This document shows, piece by piece, positions 54,777 through 63,872 of a stretch of 64,000 nt of DNA (position 1 is the stretch's first letter; every line of letters begins with the position of its first letter). The stretch lies in assembly GCA_052274345.1 (NCBI GenBank), contig DAVZGP010000005.1:36665-100664 (forward strand), written 5' to 3'. The notes beneath the pieces were generated by a model. The model saw only the letters and a program-made list of their open reading frames with translations, was not told where the DNA came from and did no database searches. Both the position numbers and the translations under genes were made by a program. This DNA is from Clostridium_AD sp937920395. Lineage in GTDB: Bacteria; Bacillota; Clostridia; Clostridiales; Clostridiaceae.

Positions 54777-56561
54777 ATGGCTAGAAATAAATATGATGTA
54801 GATGAGGAGTTAGAATCAGAATTTAATATGGGTCATGTTAAAAGACTTTTGAGATATGTTATACCTTATAAGAAAAAAATGGTTACAACTATAGTAATTA
54901 TGTTAATAGCATCAGTTGCAAATCTTATTGGCCCTTATCTTATTAAGGTAGCACTAGATAGTAAGATACCAAATAAAGATGTAATGGGACTTATAATACT
55001 TAGTTTAATATATTTTTTTACGGTAATTATTAATGGATTTTGTTTAAATATAAAAATAAAGTTTATGACAGATATTGGGCAAAGTGTAATTTTAAATATA
55101 AGAAAAGATTTATTTAACCATCTACAAAAACTTCCGTTTAGTTATTATGATAGCAGACCACATGGTAAGATACTAGTAAGGGTCGTTAACTATGTTAATT
55201 CCTTAAGTGATCTTTTATCAAATGGTATCATAAATTTAATTACAGATAGTTTTAGTTTGATAGTCATTATTGTATTTATGTTTTTAATAGATGTTAGATT
55301 AACGCTTATTGGTCTTGTGGGACTTCCAATACTCGTAGGCGCTGCTTTTACTATTAAATCGCTTCAAAGAAAAGCATTTCAGATTTTAAGTAACAAATCA
55401 TCAAACTTAAATGCGTATATTCATGAAAGTATATGTGGCATGAAGGTCACTCAATCTTTTTCAAGAGAAAAAGAGAATTTAAAAATATTTAATGAGCTAA
55501 GTGATAATTATAGGAAAGCTTGGATGCATGCTATAAAAATTCAGTTATTAATGGGGCCTTTTGTAGATAACATTGGAAATTTAGTAGTTGTTGCAGTTTA
55601 TATTATGGGAGTGGCATGGATTGCAAATGGTTCTATAACAATAGGTGTACTCATAGCTTTCATAGCATATATAGGTAGATTCTGGGGGCCAATAAATAAT
55701 ATTGCAAACACATATAATGATATTATAAATAACATGGCTTATTTGGAAAGAATATTTGAAACAATGGATGAGGAACCTAATGTTAAAGATTTAGCGGGAG
55801 CTTATGAAATGCCTAAAATAAAAGGCTTGGTAGAATTCAAAAATGTGAATTTTTGTTATGATGATGGGCAAAGAATATTAAATGATGTAAACTTCAAAGC
55901 AAGTAAGGGAGAATCTATAGCACTAGTAGGTCCTACGGGTGCGGGGAAAACAACAATAATTAATCTTATAAGCAGATTTTATGATCTTGAGAGTGGAGAG
56001 GTGCTTATAGATGGAGTAAATGTTCGAGATGTATTACTTAATTCATTAAGAAGACAAATGGGCATTATGCTTCAAGATTCATTTATATTCTCAGGTACTA
56101 TAATGGACAATATAAGATATGGCAATCTTGATGCAACAGATGAAGAAGTTGTTGCTGCCGCAAAGGTAGTTCGCGCTCATGAATTTATATCTACATTAAG
56201 TGAGGGATACAACACCCAGGTAAATGAAAGAGGTTCAAGACTATCAGCAGGTCAAAGGCAGTTAATATCTTTTGCAAGAGCATTACTTGCAGATCCAAGA
56301 ATTTTAATATTAGATGAAGCAACTTCAAGTATAGATACTGAGACAGAAATTCTACTTCAAAAGGGACTTGAAGAACTTTTAAAGGGAAGGACGTCGTTTA
56401 TAATAGCACATAGGCTTTCTACTATAAAGAATTCAGATAGAATAATGTATATTGATAATGGAAGAATTGTAGAATCAGGAAGTCATGATGAACTTATGAA
56501 ATATAAAGGTGAATATTATGAGCTGTATATGAGTCAATATAGGATGCTTGAGGCTATTTAG
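54777..56561 (+). CDS. Heterodimeric ABC exporter subunit, canonical ATPase site
   Basis: The 594-residue partner has six TM helices and an NBD with Walker A GPTGAGKTT, signature LSAGQRQLISFARAL (Ala in place of the first Gly) and canonical Walker B LILDEATSSID. The degenerate signature pairs with the degenerate Walker B of the upstream subunit, so one composite ATP site would be weak and the other fully active. The two genes are coupled (stop and start separated by 1 nt, GGAGG in between). A hairpin terminator follows. Confidence 0.92.
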   Translation: MARNKYDVDEELESEFNMGHVKRLLRYVIPYKKKMVTTIVIMLIASVANLIGPYLIKVALDSKIPNKDVMGLIILSLIYFFTVIINGFCLNIKIKFMTDIGQSVILNIRKDLFNHLQKLPFSYYDSRPHGKILVRVVNYVNSLSDLLSNGIINLITDSFSLIVIIVFMFLIDVRLTLIGLVGLPILVGAAFTIKSLQRKAFQILSNKSSNLNAYIHESICGMKVTQSFSREKENLKIFNELSDNYRKAWMHAIKIQLLMGPFVDNIGNLVVVAVYIMGVAWIANGSITIGVLIAFIAYIGRFWGPINNIANTYNDIINNMAYLERIFETMDEEPNVKDLAGAYEMPKIKGLVEFKNVNFCYDDGQRILNDVNFKASKGESIALVGPTGAGKTTIINLISRFYDLESGEVLIDGVNVRDVLLNSLRRQMGIMLQDSFIFSGTIMDNIRYGNLDATDEEVVAAAKVVRAHEFISTLSEGYNTQVNERGSRLSAGQRQLISFARALLADPRILILDEATSSIDTETEILLQKGLEELLKGRTSFIIAHRLSTIKNSDRIMYIDNGRIVESGSHDELMKYKGEYYELYMSQYRMLEAI

Positions 56562-56592
56562 GCGCAGTTAATAATATTAAATATTGGTGAAC

Positions 56593-56632
56593 AAAAGCGG
56601 GATAAGCCATTTTAAGGTTTTATTCCGCTTTC
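56593..56632 (+). terminator. Terminator after the ABC exporter
   Basis: A 12-bp stem (AAAGCGGGATAA, one G-T) with a loop of about 13 nt; the T-rich tail is short. Confidence 0.75.
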
Positions 56633-56710
56633 ATTTGTCATATTGATAAATAATGTTTGTATAATTATATTTACATAGATGTTAATATCTTGTACAATTG
56701 ACCGAAGGTG

Positions 56711-56788
56711 GTGAATATTGACTATAAAAATTTAACACCAAAGCAGTTCAAAAATGCTTACATTAAGACGTCTTTAAATATTATATAA
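56711..56788 (+). CDS. Possible 25-codon ORF
   Basis: A GTG with GAAGGTG immediately upstream opens a short frame (NIDYKNLTPKQFKNAYIKTS). It may be a gene remnant or a leader peptide for the SGNH hydrolase gene 32 nt downstream. There is no other support. Confidence 0.25.
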   Translation: MNIDYKNLTPKQFKNAYIKTSLNII

Positions 56789-56820
56789 TAACTATGTTAC
56801 GAATAGAGAGGTAGGTAAAT

Positions 56821-57465
56821 ATGATGGATAAAAGATCAAAATGGCAAGGTAAAAAAGTTAATTTTTTAGGGGATAGTATAACTTGTGGATATGGTACAAC
56901 AAAGATTTATCATGAGATTATTAAATCCAAAATTGGGTTAGAGGTAGCGAGAAATTATGGAATAAATGCTACAAGAATTGCAAGCTGTGCTCATGATGAG
57001 GATAATTCTATGTCTGTTAGGTTTTCTAAAATGGAAGATGATGCAGATTTAATTATAGTGTTTGCTGTAACAAATGATTTTGGACATGACTTATCACCAA
57101 TTGGAGAATTTGGGGATAGGAGTACAAGTACATTTCATGGAGCTTGTCATGTATTAATGAGAGGGCTTATAGAAAAGTGCTACGATAAAACAATAGCGTT
57201 TATTACATCACTGCATAGAGAATTTCATGAGGATGTTTATTATGAAGAAAATGCAAGCGGAAATGGATTAGAGCAATATGTAAACATAATAAAAGAAGTA
57301 ACACGATTTCATTCCTTGCCAGTTTTGGACCTGTATTCTGTAAGTGGAATGCAACCTAAAGTACCAATAATTAAAGAATTATATATTCCAGATGGATTAC
57401 ATCCTAATGAAGCTGGGCATGAAAGACTTGCAGAAAAAATAACAACTTTTATGGAGACACTTTAA
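56821..57465 (+). CDS. SGNH/GDSL-type esterase
   Basis: The 214-residue hydrolase has block I NFLGDSITCGYG with nucleophile Ser19, block III-like AVTNDFGHD (Asn in the oxyanion hole) and block V DGLHPNEAGH with the catalytic Asp and His. Such enzymes deacetylate sugars, polysaccharides or lipids. No signal peptide is visible, so it probably acts on imported oligosaccharides. It sits beside remnants of another SGNH gene, a GH43 gene and an intact arabinofuranosidase, which suggests xylan/arabinan use. Confidence 0.87.
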   Translation: MMDKRSKWQGKKVNFLGDSITCGYGTTKIYHEIIKSKIGLEVARNYGINATRIASCAHDEDNSMSVRFSKMEDDADLIIVFAVTNDFGHDLSPIGEFGDRSTSTFHGACHVLMRGLIEKCYDKTIAFITSLHREFHEDVYYEENASGNGLEQYVNIIKEVTRFHSLPVLDLYSVSGMQPKVPIIKELYIPDGLHPNEAGHERLAEKITTFMETL

Positions 57466-57552
57466 TTAACATTATAAGATTGACGTAGTAATTAATAAAG
57501 CATATACATCAATTTGGAGGTGACAACTTGCTATTATTTTTATAGCAAAATT

Positions 57553-58179
57553 ATGACAGAAAAAACAACTAATATATTTGAGAATAATGCATCTGCAATA
57601 GTTATATCATAGACTACTAATAGTATAATGAGAATAAGTGAGGGCATACATACCTATAGGACTTATATAAAACCAAGAGAATACGGTGATTTTATATGGA
57701 GAATTTGGCATTGTAATACTGTTGATTCAACTTGGGACGAGGGGTTATTATCTAGGGAAAATGACGCAGCAACTGATGGAGCATGGCTTTATAAAGCTAA
57801 GCAAACTGATGAAGTAATAATATGTTTAGGTGTAAACGATATAGGTATATTAAACAGAAATTATGAAGAAATAATAATGGATTTAACAACTATAGTAAAT
57901 AAATTAAAAGGAGATAGGCCTTTATTGAAAATTATTTTATGCACTGTGCCACCATTTGATTTTATAGATGAACGAGAGGTTATATGGACAAGGGTAAACG
58001 ATTTCATATTGTAAGATTCTTTGCCAAACGTAGATAGAATATTTGACATAACGGTTGATTTGTCTGCAAAAGCACCAAAAGAAAATATGGCAAAACAAGA
58101 GTATCACAGTAATTTCGATGATCCACATCCAAATGGTAATGCTGCAACTGATATGGCAGATGTTTTTAAAATAGTATAA
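57553..58179 (+). pseudogene. Broken SGNH/GDSL hydrolase with jelly-roll-like N-terminal part
   Basis: One frame from ATG 57553 to the stop at 58177-58179 encodes an SGNH-like protein but contains two in-frame stops: TAG at 57610-57612 and TAA at 58012-58014. Conserved pieces include RTYIKPREYGDFIWRI, NTVDSTWDEG, VIICLGVNDIG (oxyanion block) and, after the second stop, FDDPHPNGNA (catalytic Asp-His block). The nucleophile GDS block is not seen, so a deletion may also be present. The 128-residue ORF from 57628 to 58014 is only the middle part. Confidence 0.75.
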
Positions 58180-58199
58180 ATAATATAGGAGTGAATAAA

Positions 58200-58424
58200 G
58201 TGAAAAAACTTTTAAATTGGTACAATAATCTTAGTGTAAAATGGAAGTTTATTTCTACATATTTAATAATTTTGACTTTCCCGATTATTTTTAGTGGTAT
58301 ATATTTATATATTCAAGCCTCTAATTCAACAATTGATGAGGCAAAGTTAGTTATGGAGCAAAATTTAATGATGATTAAATCTAGTATTCTACAAAAATCA
58401 CAAGTAATTCAAAATATAAAGGGT
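58200..58424 (+). pseudogene. N-terminal fragment of a YesM-type sensor kinase
   Basis: A GTG with AGGAG 9 nt upstream encodes about 70 residues typical of the start of YesM-like kinases that sense sugars: LLNWYNNLSVKWKFIST, TM helix IILTFPIIFSGIYLYIQ and the first extracellular helix (DEAKLVMEQNLMMIKSS). After codon 75 similarity stops; the sequence runs into a GH43 fragment on the other strand and the frame ends at 58451. No kinase domain exists downstream. The break lies near 58421. Confidence 0.65.
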
Positions 58425-58831
58425 TCTTCTATAGGAATAATATCATCCTGATATGTTCCATCAATAATTTCATACATATTATCAGGGTTAATTTCAGCAA
58501 CAAATGAACTCTGATATCCACAGTAAATATAAACTTTCCCATCATCGTCAACAAGTACACCGGGGTCAATGAACCAACCATTACCGAAGCAGTCTTCGCC
58601 CTTGTCATTTGGAATATTGTACTTGTATTTTGAAACCAACTTAAATGGGCCTTCAGGTCTGTCACTTACCGCAACACATCCCTTTGCATCCACTATATAT
58701 GCATAAAGATAGTATTTTCCATCCTTTTTGACTACATCTGGTGCATAAAGATAGCTATCTGTCCAGAGTGTGTCTGATTTATGATCGCGATCATCTCTTG
58801 TATGGAAGATATGGATTTGGCATATAAACAC
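58421..58831 (-). pseudogene. Fragment of a GH43-type glycoside hydrolase
   Basis: Read on the - strand, about 135 residues show GH43 five-bladed-propeller features: SYLYAPDVVKKDGKYYLYA, VAVSDRPEGPFKLV, and WFIDPGVLVDDDGKVYIYCGY (catalytic-domain Asp region). The N-terminal blade with the catalytic base and the C-terminal half with the general acid are missing. GH43 enzymes cleave arabinan and xylan. The fragment is joined tail to tail to the kinase fragment, so a rearrangement made this junction. Confidence 0.7.
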
Positions 58832-58910
58832 CTCTTAAAAAATTATCATGCATGTATTCTTGTATATACTAGCACATTTAAATATTAATATCTATTATAT
58901 ATATATATAT

Positions 58911-59390
58911 TTATTTGAAAGTTCGGAATTGCTTTGGCGTGAGCATGATTCTTTTTTTTAAAACACGACTGAAATAATTATTATCACTGAATCCACATTG
59001 CATGGCTATATCAGATATAGGGATTCGATTTTTCTTAAGTAAGCTACAGGCAAGTTTATTCTCAGTGAAAGGATGTAGTTTAATGGCGTGGTATGGTAGG
59101 TTTCAGTGAAAAGCCTTGCAAAATGTCTTGAAGAGTAATGAGAAATTTCAGCAAGTTCATTTATGGATAGCTCTTGAGTATAATGATTTTCTATGTATGA
59201 AACCGACTTGGCAATGTTCTTTAGTAAGATATGGTTCTAATACAAATAGTGCATGAAATCCTGCACTTTTCTTAATATCGTAATCGGCTGAAAGTAGATC
59301 TTTTGGGCGATACATTATATTACAAATTACAAAATTCTCAGTATCTTCATAACCGTGGGAGATATCATTGCGTACATATATACTCTCCTT
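58911..59390 (-). pseudogene. Frameshifted AraC-family regulator remnant
   Basis: The - strand encodes an AraC regulator in three successive frames. First YVRNDISHGYEDTENFV and KKSAGFHALFVLEPYLTKE (end of the sensor domain); then SVSYIENHYTQELSINELAE and SSRHFARLFTETYHTTPLNY (first HTH); then NRIPISDIAMQCGFSDNN and YFSRVLKKRIMLTPKQF (second HTH). The last frame ends at TAA 58911-58913. At least two indels and a missing N-terminus inactivate it. It may have controlled the GH43 and other polysaccharide genes beside it. Confidence 0.75.
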
Positions 59391-59679
59391 TTAGTTTGTA
59401 TTTTGCTATAAGATAGTGTAATAATCATACATACTAATATTTAGATGTGCTAATAGACTAAAGTATAACATAAACCAAAATTTTATGAGATATTTATATG
59501 CTAAATCCATAGCTGCCATCTTTATTATTATGAACATAATGATCAATTAAAGTGGAAAGGTTATTCCCCAACCTTTCTTAAAAAAAATATTTCTAATTTT
59601 TACATACTTTATTAGGAGTAAGAATTAGATATTGAATATCTAAATGAAACAAATAAAAATATTAATTTATATGTTATTG
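59391..59679. other. Gene-free AT-rich stretch
   Basis: I find no coding potential or strong structure here on either strand. It separates the AraC remnant from the arabinofuranosidase promoter; it may hold lost 5' parts of the AraC gene that can no longer be read. Confidence 0.4.
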
Positions 59680-59708
59680 TTGACCTCAAGTAAATTTTAA
59701 ATTATAAT
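59680..59708 (+). promoter_or_regulatory. Sigma-A promoter of the arabinofuranosidase gene
   Basis: TTGACC (59680-59685) and TATAAT (59703-59708) with a 17-nt spacer. Transcription would start about 75 nt upstream of the ATG. Confidence 0.82.
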
Positions 59709-59790
59709 ATAGTTAATACTTATATTAAGATGTTAATTGTATTGTTAATAGCATAGATATTTAAAATAATTGTTAAAAGGGAGTGTAATA

Positions 59791-61281
59791 ATGGCTAATT
59801 TGAAGAAAGCAAAAATCATTATTAATGCTGATGTCAAGAAGGGTAAAATCAACAAAAACATTTATGGTCAGTTCTCAGAGCATCTAGGAAGATGTATTTA
59901 TGAAGGTGTTTGGGTTGGAGTTGATTCAACTATCCCAAATACAAATGGAATTCGTAATGATGTAGTCCAGGCTTTAAAAGAACTTAAAATTCCAGTTCTA
60001 AGATGGCCAGGTGGATGTTTTGCTGATGAGTATCACTGGAAGAATGGAATAGGCGACCCTGAAAGTCGTCCAAAGATGATTAATACTCATTGGGGTGGAG
60101 TAGTTGAAAATAATCATTTCGGAACACATGAATTTTTTGAGCTATGTGAGCAACTTGAAACAGAACCGTATATTTGTGGAAATGTTGGAAGTGGTAGCGT
60201 TCAAGAAATGAGTGAATGGGTAGAATATATGACATTTGATGGAGTTTCACCAATGGCAGAACTACGAGCTAAAAATGGACACGCAAAAGCTTGGAAACTA
60301 AAGTACTTTGGTGTTGGTAATGAAAATTGGGGTTGCGGTGGAAATATGAGACCAGAATATTATTCGGATCTTTACAGAAGATATTCTACCTATACAAGAA
60401 ATTATAAAGGAAATAAACTTTTTAAAATAGCAGGAGGTGCTAATTCTAACGATTATAACTGGACTGAAGTATTAATGAGGGAATCTGCTGAGTTTATGGA
60501 TGGATTAAGTCTTCATTACTATACAATACCACTAAAGTGGGATGATAAAGGCTCCGCTACCTTATTTGATGAAACTGAATGGTTTAAAACGATGGGAAAA
60601 ATATTATACATGGAAGAGCTTGTAGTTAAACATGGTACTATCATGGATAAATATGATCCAGATAAACGTATAGGTTTAATAGTTGACGAATGGGGTACTT
60701 GGTTTAATCCGGAAATTGGAACAAACCCTGGCTTTCTTTATCAACAAAATACTATAAGGGATGCTTTAGTCGCAGGTATTGGTCTTAATATATTTAACAA
60801 TCACTGTGATAGAGTACAGATGGCAAACATTGCTCAAATGGTAAACGTGCTTCAATCTATGATATTAACGCAGGGAGATAAAATAGTACTAACCCCAACC
60901 TATCATATATTTAAGATGTACAAGGTACATCAAGATGCGCAACTTGTATCTACAGTGACAGAATGCGCTGAATACGTGAATAGTGATAAATCTGTACCTG
61001 AGTTAAACGTTTCCGCTTCTGTTGATGATAATGGAATTCTTCATATCTCATTGTGTAATATGGATCCTAATGAAGATGTCGAAATTTCTACTGAACTAAG
61101 AGGAGTTACTTACTCAAAAGTATCAGGAAGTATACTTTCATCTGATAAAATGAACGATTATAACAGCTTTGAAAATCCTAATAATGTTACTGAAGAAGAG
61201 TTTAAAGATTTTATATTAAAAGATAATAAGATTACAATAATTATGCCAAAAATGTCTGTTATTGTACTTAATGTAGTGTAA
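59791..61281 (+). CDS. abfA: Alpha-L-arabinofuranosidase (GH51)
   Basis: The 496-residue cytoplasmic enzyme releases terminal L-arabinose from arabino-oligosaccharides by a retaining mechanism. The N-terminus carries INKNIYGQFSEHLGRCIYEG and LRWPGGCFADEYHW; the acid/base Glu lies in FGVGNENWGCGG and the nucleophile Glu in IVDEWGTWF. There is no signal peptide, as in intracellular GH51 enzymes, so substrates must be imported. ATG 59791 follows GGGAG; the ORF from 59770 adds seven unlikely residues. It lies in a decayed sugar-utilisation region, and a regulator is convergent downstream. Confidence 0.95.
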   Translation: MANLKKAKIIINADVKKGKINKNIYGQFSEHLGRCIYEGVWVGVDSTIPNTNGIRNDVVQALKELKIPVLRWPGGCFADEYHWKNGIGDPESRPKMINTHWGGVVENNHFGTHEFFELCEQLETEPYICGNVGSGSVQEMSEWVEYMTFDGVSPMAELRAKNGHAKAWKLKYFGVGNENWGCGGNMRPEYYSDLYRRYSTYTRNYKGNKLFKIAGGANSNDYNWTEVLMRESAEFMDGLSLHYYTIPLKWDDKGSATLFDETEWFKTMGKILYMEELVVKHGTIMDKYDPDKRIGLIVDEWGTWFNPEIGTNPGFLYQQNTIRDALVAGIGLNIFNNHCDRVQMANIAQMVNVLQSMILTQGDKIVLTPTYHIFKMYKVHQDAQLVSTVTECAEYVNSDKSVPELNVSASVDDNGILHISLCNMDPNEDVEISTELRGVTYSKVSGSILSSDKMNDYNSFENPNNVTEEEFKDFILKDNKITIIMPKMSVIVLNVV

Positions 61282-61286
61282 GTAAA

Positions 61287-61550
61287 ATGAGAAAATGTAA
61301 AGCTTGCTCTGCCAGTGTTATAGTTTCTGAAAATGAGATTGATGAGATGCTTAATATAATAGTAAGGGGTAATCAATTTAAACTTGCCTCTGAGGATGTT
61401 TATGATAAACGTTTAGATATTTGCTTTAGTTGCAAAGATTTAGAGTATGGGACAACTTGCCTTCAGTGCGGTTGCATTGTGCAAATAAGGGCAAGGATAC
61501 TAGAATCTACTTGTCCTTATCCTCAAAAATCAAAATGGGACTTACGTTAA
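61287..61550 (+). CDS. Small zinc-ribbon protein (DUF6171-like)
   Basis: The 87-residue protein has three Cys pairs (KCKAC at the start, ICFSCKD in the middle, CLQCGC followed by STCPYP), typical of a small metal-binding protein of unknown function. It begins 6 nt after the arabinofuranosidase stop and shares its transcript and terminator, though a functional link is not evident. Confidence 0.7.
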   Translation: MRKCKACSASVIVSENEIDEMLNIIVRGNQFKLASEDVYDKRLDICFSCKDLEYGTTCLQCGCIVQIRARILESTCPYPQKSKWDLR

Positions 61551-61566
61551 CGTAAGTCTCATTTTA
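61537..61566. terminator. Palindromic terminator
   Basis: GACTTACGTTAACGTAAGTC (61539-61558) is a perfect 20-nt palindrome within a longer stem, followed by ATTTTA. It closes the abfA operon and faces the convergent regulator. Confidence 0.8.
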
Positions 61567-62469
61567 CTCTGTATAATATAGTTTGAATATTATGTCCTGA
61601 TCATAATTTCCAAAACCACTTCCAAAAACCGTTAAACCACCTATGTGTTTAGCATCTGCGGCTACTTCTAATCTTAAAATCCATTGTTTATTCCTAATAT
61701 CTACATCAGATAATTTAATACCTGATATTTTTACTCCATCAACAAAGGAACCTTTATCATTTATTTTAATGATTTTTAGCATTCCATACTGATTAATATC
61801 CTTCATCCACCAGTTAGGAGTATATTTTCCTTTTATATCAGCAAAGTCACCAGGGCTAGTCCATTCTCCAATTTTAACTCCATTAAATATAAAAGAAATA
61901 TCAGAGGGCCAGTTATTGTTAGCACCAGGTGCTTCAGAGCTAATTTCCATAGATATTTCTAGTTCACTAGGATTTTGTGTTGATAATAGATAATTAGGCA
62001 ATTTATATTCAACAAATCCTTGAGTAAACCATAAAATTTTTGCATCTACTCGTTTTGAATCTAAAAAATACCTTGTATCATCAAAATAACCAATGATTTT
62101 TTCAGTAGTTGCAAGTCCGCAAGTTGGAGTAACTTTAAAATCAGTATATTGGCCTATAGGAACAATATATTCATGACTTTTTATAATCTCCTGTGTATTT
62201 TTTGGGAAATCTATTATTATACTATCAACAACTAAAGAGCATATTTTCTGTACACCACCATTACTTTTGGTGCGTTCTCCTTTTACAATTCCAGCTTTTT
62301 CTAATTTATTAATATGCATAGTAATGATCGCACTACTCAGTTCTAGCTTGGTTGCAATTTCTTTTACATTTAAAGGTGTTTGTGAAAGAAGATTAATAAT
62401 TTTAATTCTTACAGAACTATCTAATGCCTCATATACGGAAAGCCATTTTTCACTTATATCAATTTTCAT
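61564..62469 (-). CDS. ArsR-like winged-helix regulator with a C-terminal ligand domain
   Basis: The 301-residue protein starts with an ArsR-type winged helix (SVRIKIINLLSQTPLNVKEIATKLELSSAIITMHINKLEKAGIV) and has a beta-rich C-terminal domain of about 200 residues, unlike typical ArsR metal sensors of about 100 residues. It contains no metal-site CxC motif. Similar long regulators are often beside glycosidase genes and may sense sugars. It is convergent with the abfA operon. ATG 62469 (AAAGGA) is preferred to 62484. Confidence 0.8.
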   Translation of the reverse strand: MKIDISEKWLSVYEALDSSVRIKIINLLSQTPLNVKEIATKLELSSAIITMHINKLEKAGIVKGERTKSNGGVQKICSLVVDSIIIDFPKNTQEIIKSHEYIVPIGQYTDFKVTPTCGLATTEKIIGYFDDTRYFLDSKRVDAKILWFTQGFVEYKLPNYLLSTQNPSELEISMEISSEAPGANNNWPSDISFIFNGVKIGEWTSPGDFADIKGKYTPNWWMKDINQYGMLKIIKINDKGSFVDGVKISGIKLSDVDIRNKQWILRLEVAADAKHIGGLTVFGSGFGNYDQDIIFKLYYTE

Positions 62470-62737
62470 ATTTATTCCTTTCATAATTCAATAATTAACA
62501 TAATTATAAACTTGTTAATTATTATTGTAAAGTGTTTACACAATTCAGTTGGTGATTAAATTGAGGATTATGTTGTAGGGGTTACGTATTCAAAGATAAG
62601 CTATTATTAATACTTTATTCATGGTATTATATAATTGTAAATGTGGACAAATATGGTTTAGATTAACATAAAACAAATAAAATAAAATATAAATATTAGT
62701 AATAAAGAATTTTCACTAAGTGGGGGATGAGATAAGC

Positions 62738-63151
62738 TTGAAGAAATTATCAAAGGTATTATCAATACTATTAATGGTAGCAATGCTCGTAACAATCAAT
62801 TTCGATGTGTATGCTAGATCAAGGTCTGGTGGATTTAAATCAAGCGGTAGTCACAGTAGTTCTAGTATTAAAAGTTCAAGTAGTAGCAGTAGTGGAGGGT
62901 TTAAATCAAGCAAAAACTATAGTAAACCATCGACATCAACAACAAATAAATCAACAAGTACAACTAGTAACACAAGTGGAACTAAAACACCAATTGTCGG
63001 TAGCAATAATTACAATACTCATAGAAGTTTTATGCCTATGATGTTTTTTGGAAATTCATTTGGAGGTTCTATATTTAGGTATGCAAGTTTAATTATTATT
63101 TTATTAATAGCGTTCTATGTGTACAAATATATTAAAAGAAGACGTAAGTAA
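62738..63151 (+). CDS. Ser-rich secreted/membrane protein
   Basis: The 137-residue protein has a signal peptide (KKLSKVLSILLMVAMLVTI), a low-complexity Ser/Gly/Thr/Lys region (SSSSIKSSSSSSSGG), a Met/Phe/Gly-rich patch (FMPMMFFGNSFGG) and a C-terminal TM helix with a Lys/Arg tail. TTG 62738 has GGGGGATGA 8 nt upstream and is preferred to GTG 62720. Its function is unknown; such proteins often lie near TPM/PspA-type envelope-stress genes, as here. Confidence 0.7.
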   Translation: MKKLSKVLSILLMVAMLVTINFDVYARSRSGGFKSSGSHSSSSIKSSSSSSSGGFKSSKNYSKPSTSTTNKSTSTTSNTSGTKTPIVGSNNYNTHRSFMPMMFFGNSFGGSIFRYASLIIILLIAFYVYKYIKRRRK

Positions 63152-63192
63152 AAAGTAATTCATAATATCGATAGTAAAGGAGTAAGATTTTA

Positions 63193-63825
63193 ATGGGTAA
63201 TGAAAAGGAATATTTAAGTGAAATGAGCGAAATTTATGTAAAATCTCATGGTGACCTATTTTTAAAGATATATTCTAATGAGTTTCGCGATGATACATTA
63301 AAGAATAAAGTTAAAGCGTTAAAATTTGAGGAAATATCTTTGAAGTTCATTGATATAATAGATAAATCTATTAAAGAGTCTAATAAACTAATGCATTTTG
63401 CTGTAGATGATACTAAAGAAGTTAGTCAATATTATAATAAGTATAGGAGTCAATTGGATCAAGTTCAAAATTGTTCAAAGTGTGAATGTATAGATTGTGC
63501 ATATGAATGTCCTTTTAGTTCTTGTGGTAATTGTTTATCAGGATGTAGAGTAAAAAGCTGTGATAAAAAAGAAAATTGTGTAATCGACAGTACTAAGACA
63601 CTTGATCTGTACGATGATAATAAAGAAAGAAATGTTGTATTTGAGATATTAGCAATAGTAGAAAGTAAATCATATGATAAAAAGTATATACTACTACAAG
63701 AAAAGGAAAATGAGGATAATAAACAAATGTATATTATGACAGACGGACTATCAGATACTGAATATATAAACATAGAAAATGAGGAAGAACTGGAAAATAT
63801 AGCTGGACTATTCATGGAGAGCTAG
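63193..63825 (+). CDS. Cys-rich protein with DUF1292-like C-terminus
   Basis: The 210-residue protein has a helical N-terminal region, a Cys-rich centre with eight Cys (CSKCECIDCAYECPFSSCGN, then CLSGC and KSCDKKENC), probably binding zinc or an Fe-S cluster, and a C-terminal region similar to DUF1292 (VFEILAIVESKSYDKKYILL; YINIENEEELENIA). It lies 47 nt upstream of pspA, with GGAG at its ATG. A role in envelope stress is inferred from position only. Confidence 0.6.
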   Translation: MGNEKEYLSEMSEIYVKSHGDLFLKIYSNEFRDDTLKNKVKALKFEEISLKFIDIIDKSIKESNKLMHFAVDDTKEVSQYYNKYRSQLDQVQNCSKCECIDCAYECPFSSCGNCLSGCRVKSCDKKENCVIDSTKTLDLYDDNKERNVVFEILAIVESKSYDKKYILLQEKENEDNKQMYIMTDGLSDTEYINIENEEELENIAGLFMES

Positions 63826-63872
63826 TATACAATGTAGACAATCATTAAAGATAATAAGGAGGAATATAAACA

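Noticed and set aside
58893..58912. AT dinucleotide run as a functional element
   Set aside because: Short AT runs are expected in such AT-rich intergenic DNA; it is next to a pseudogene and has no pairing partner.
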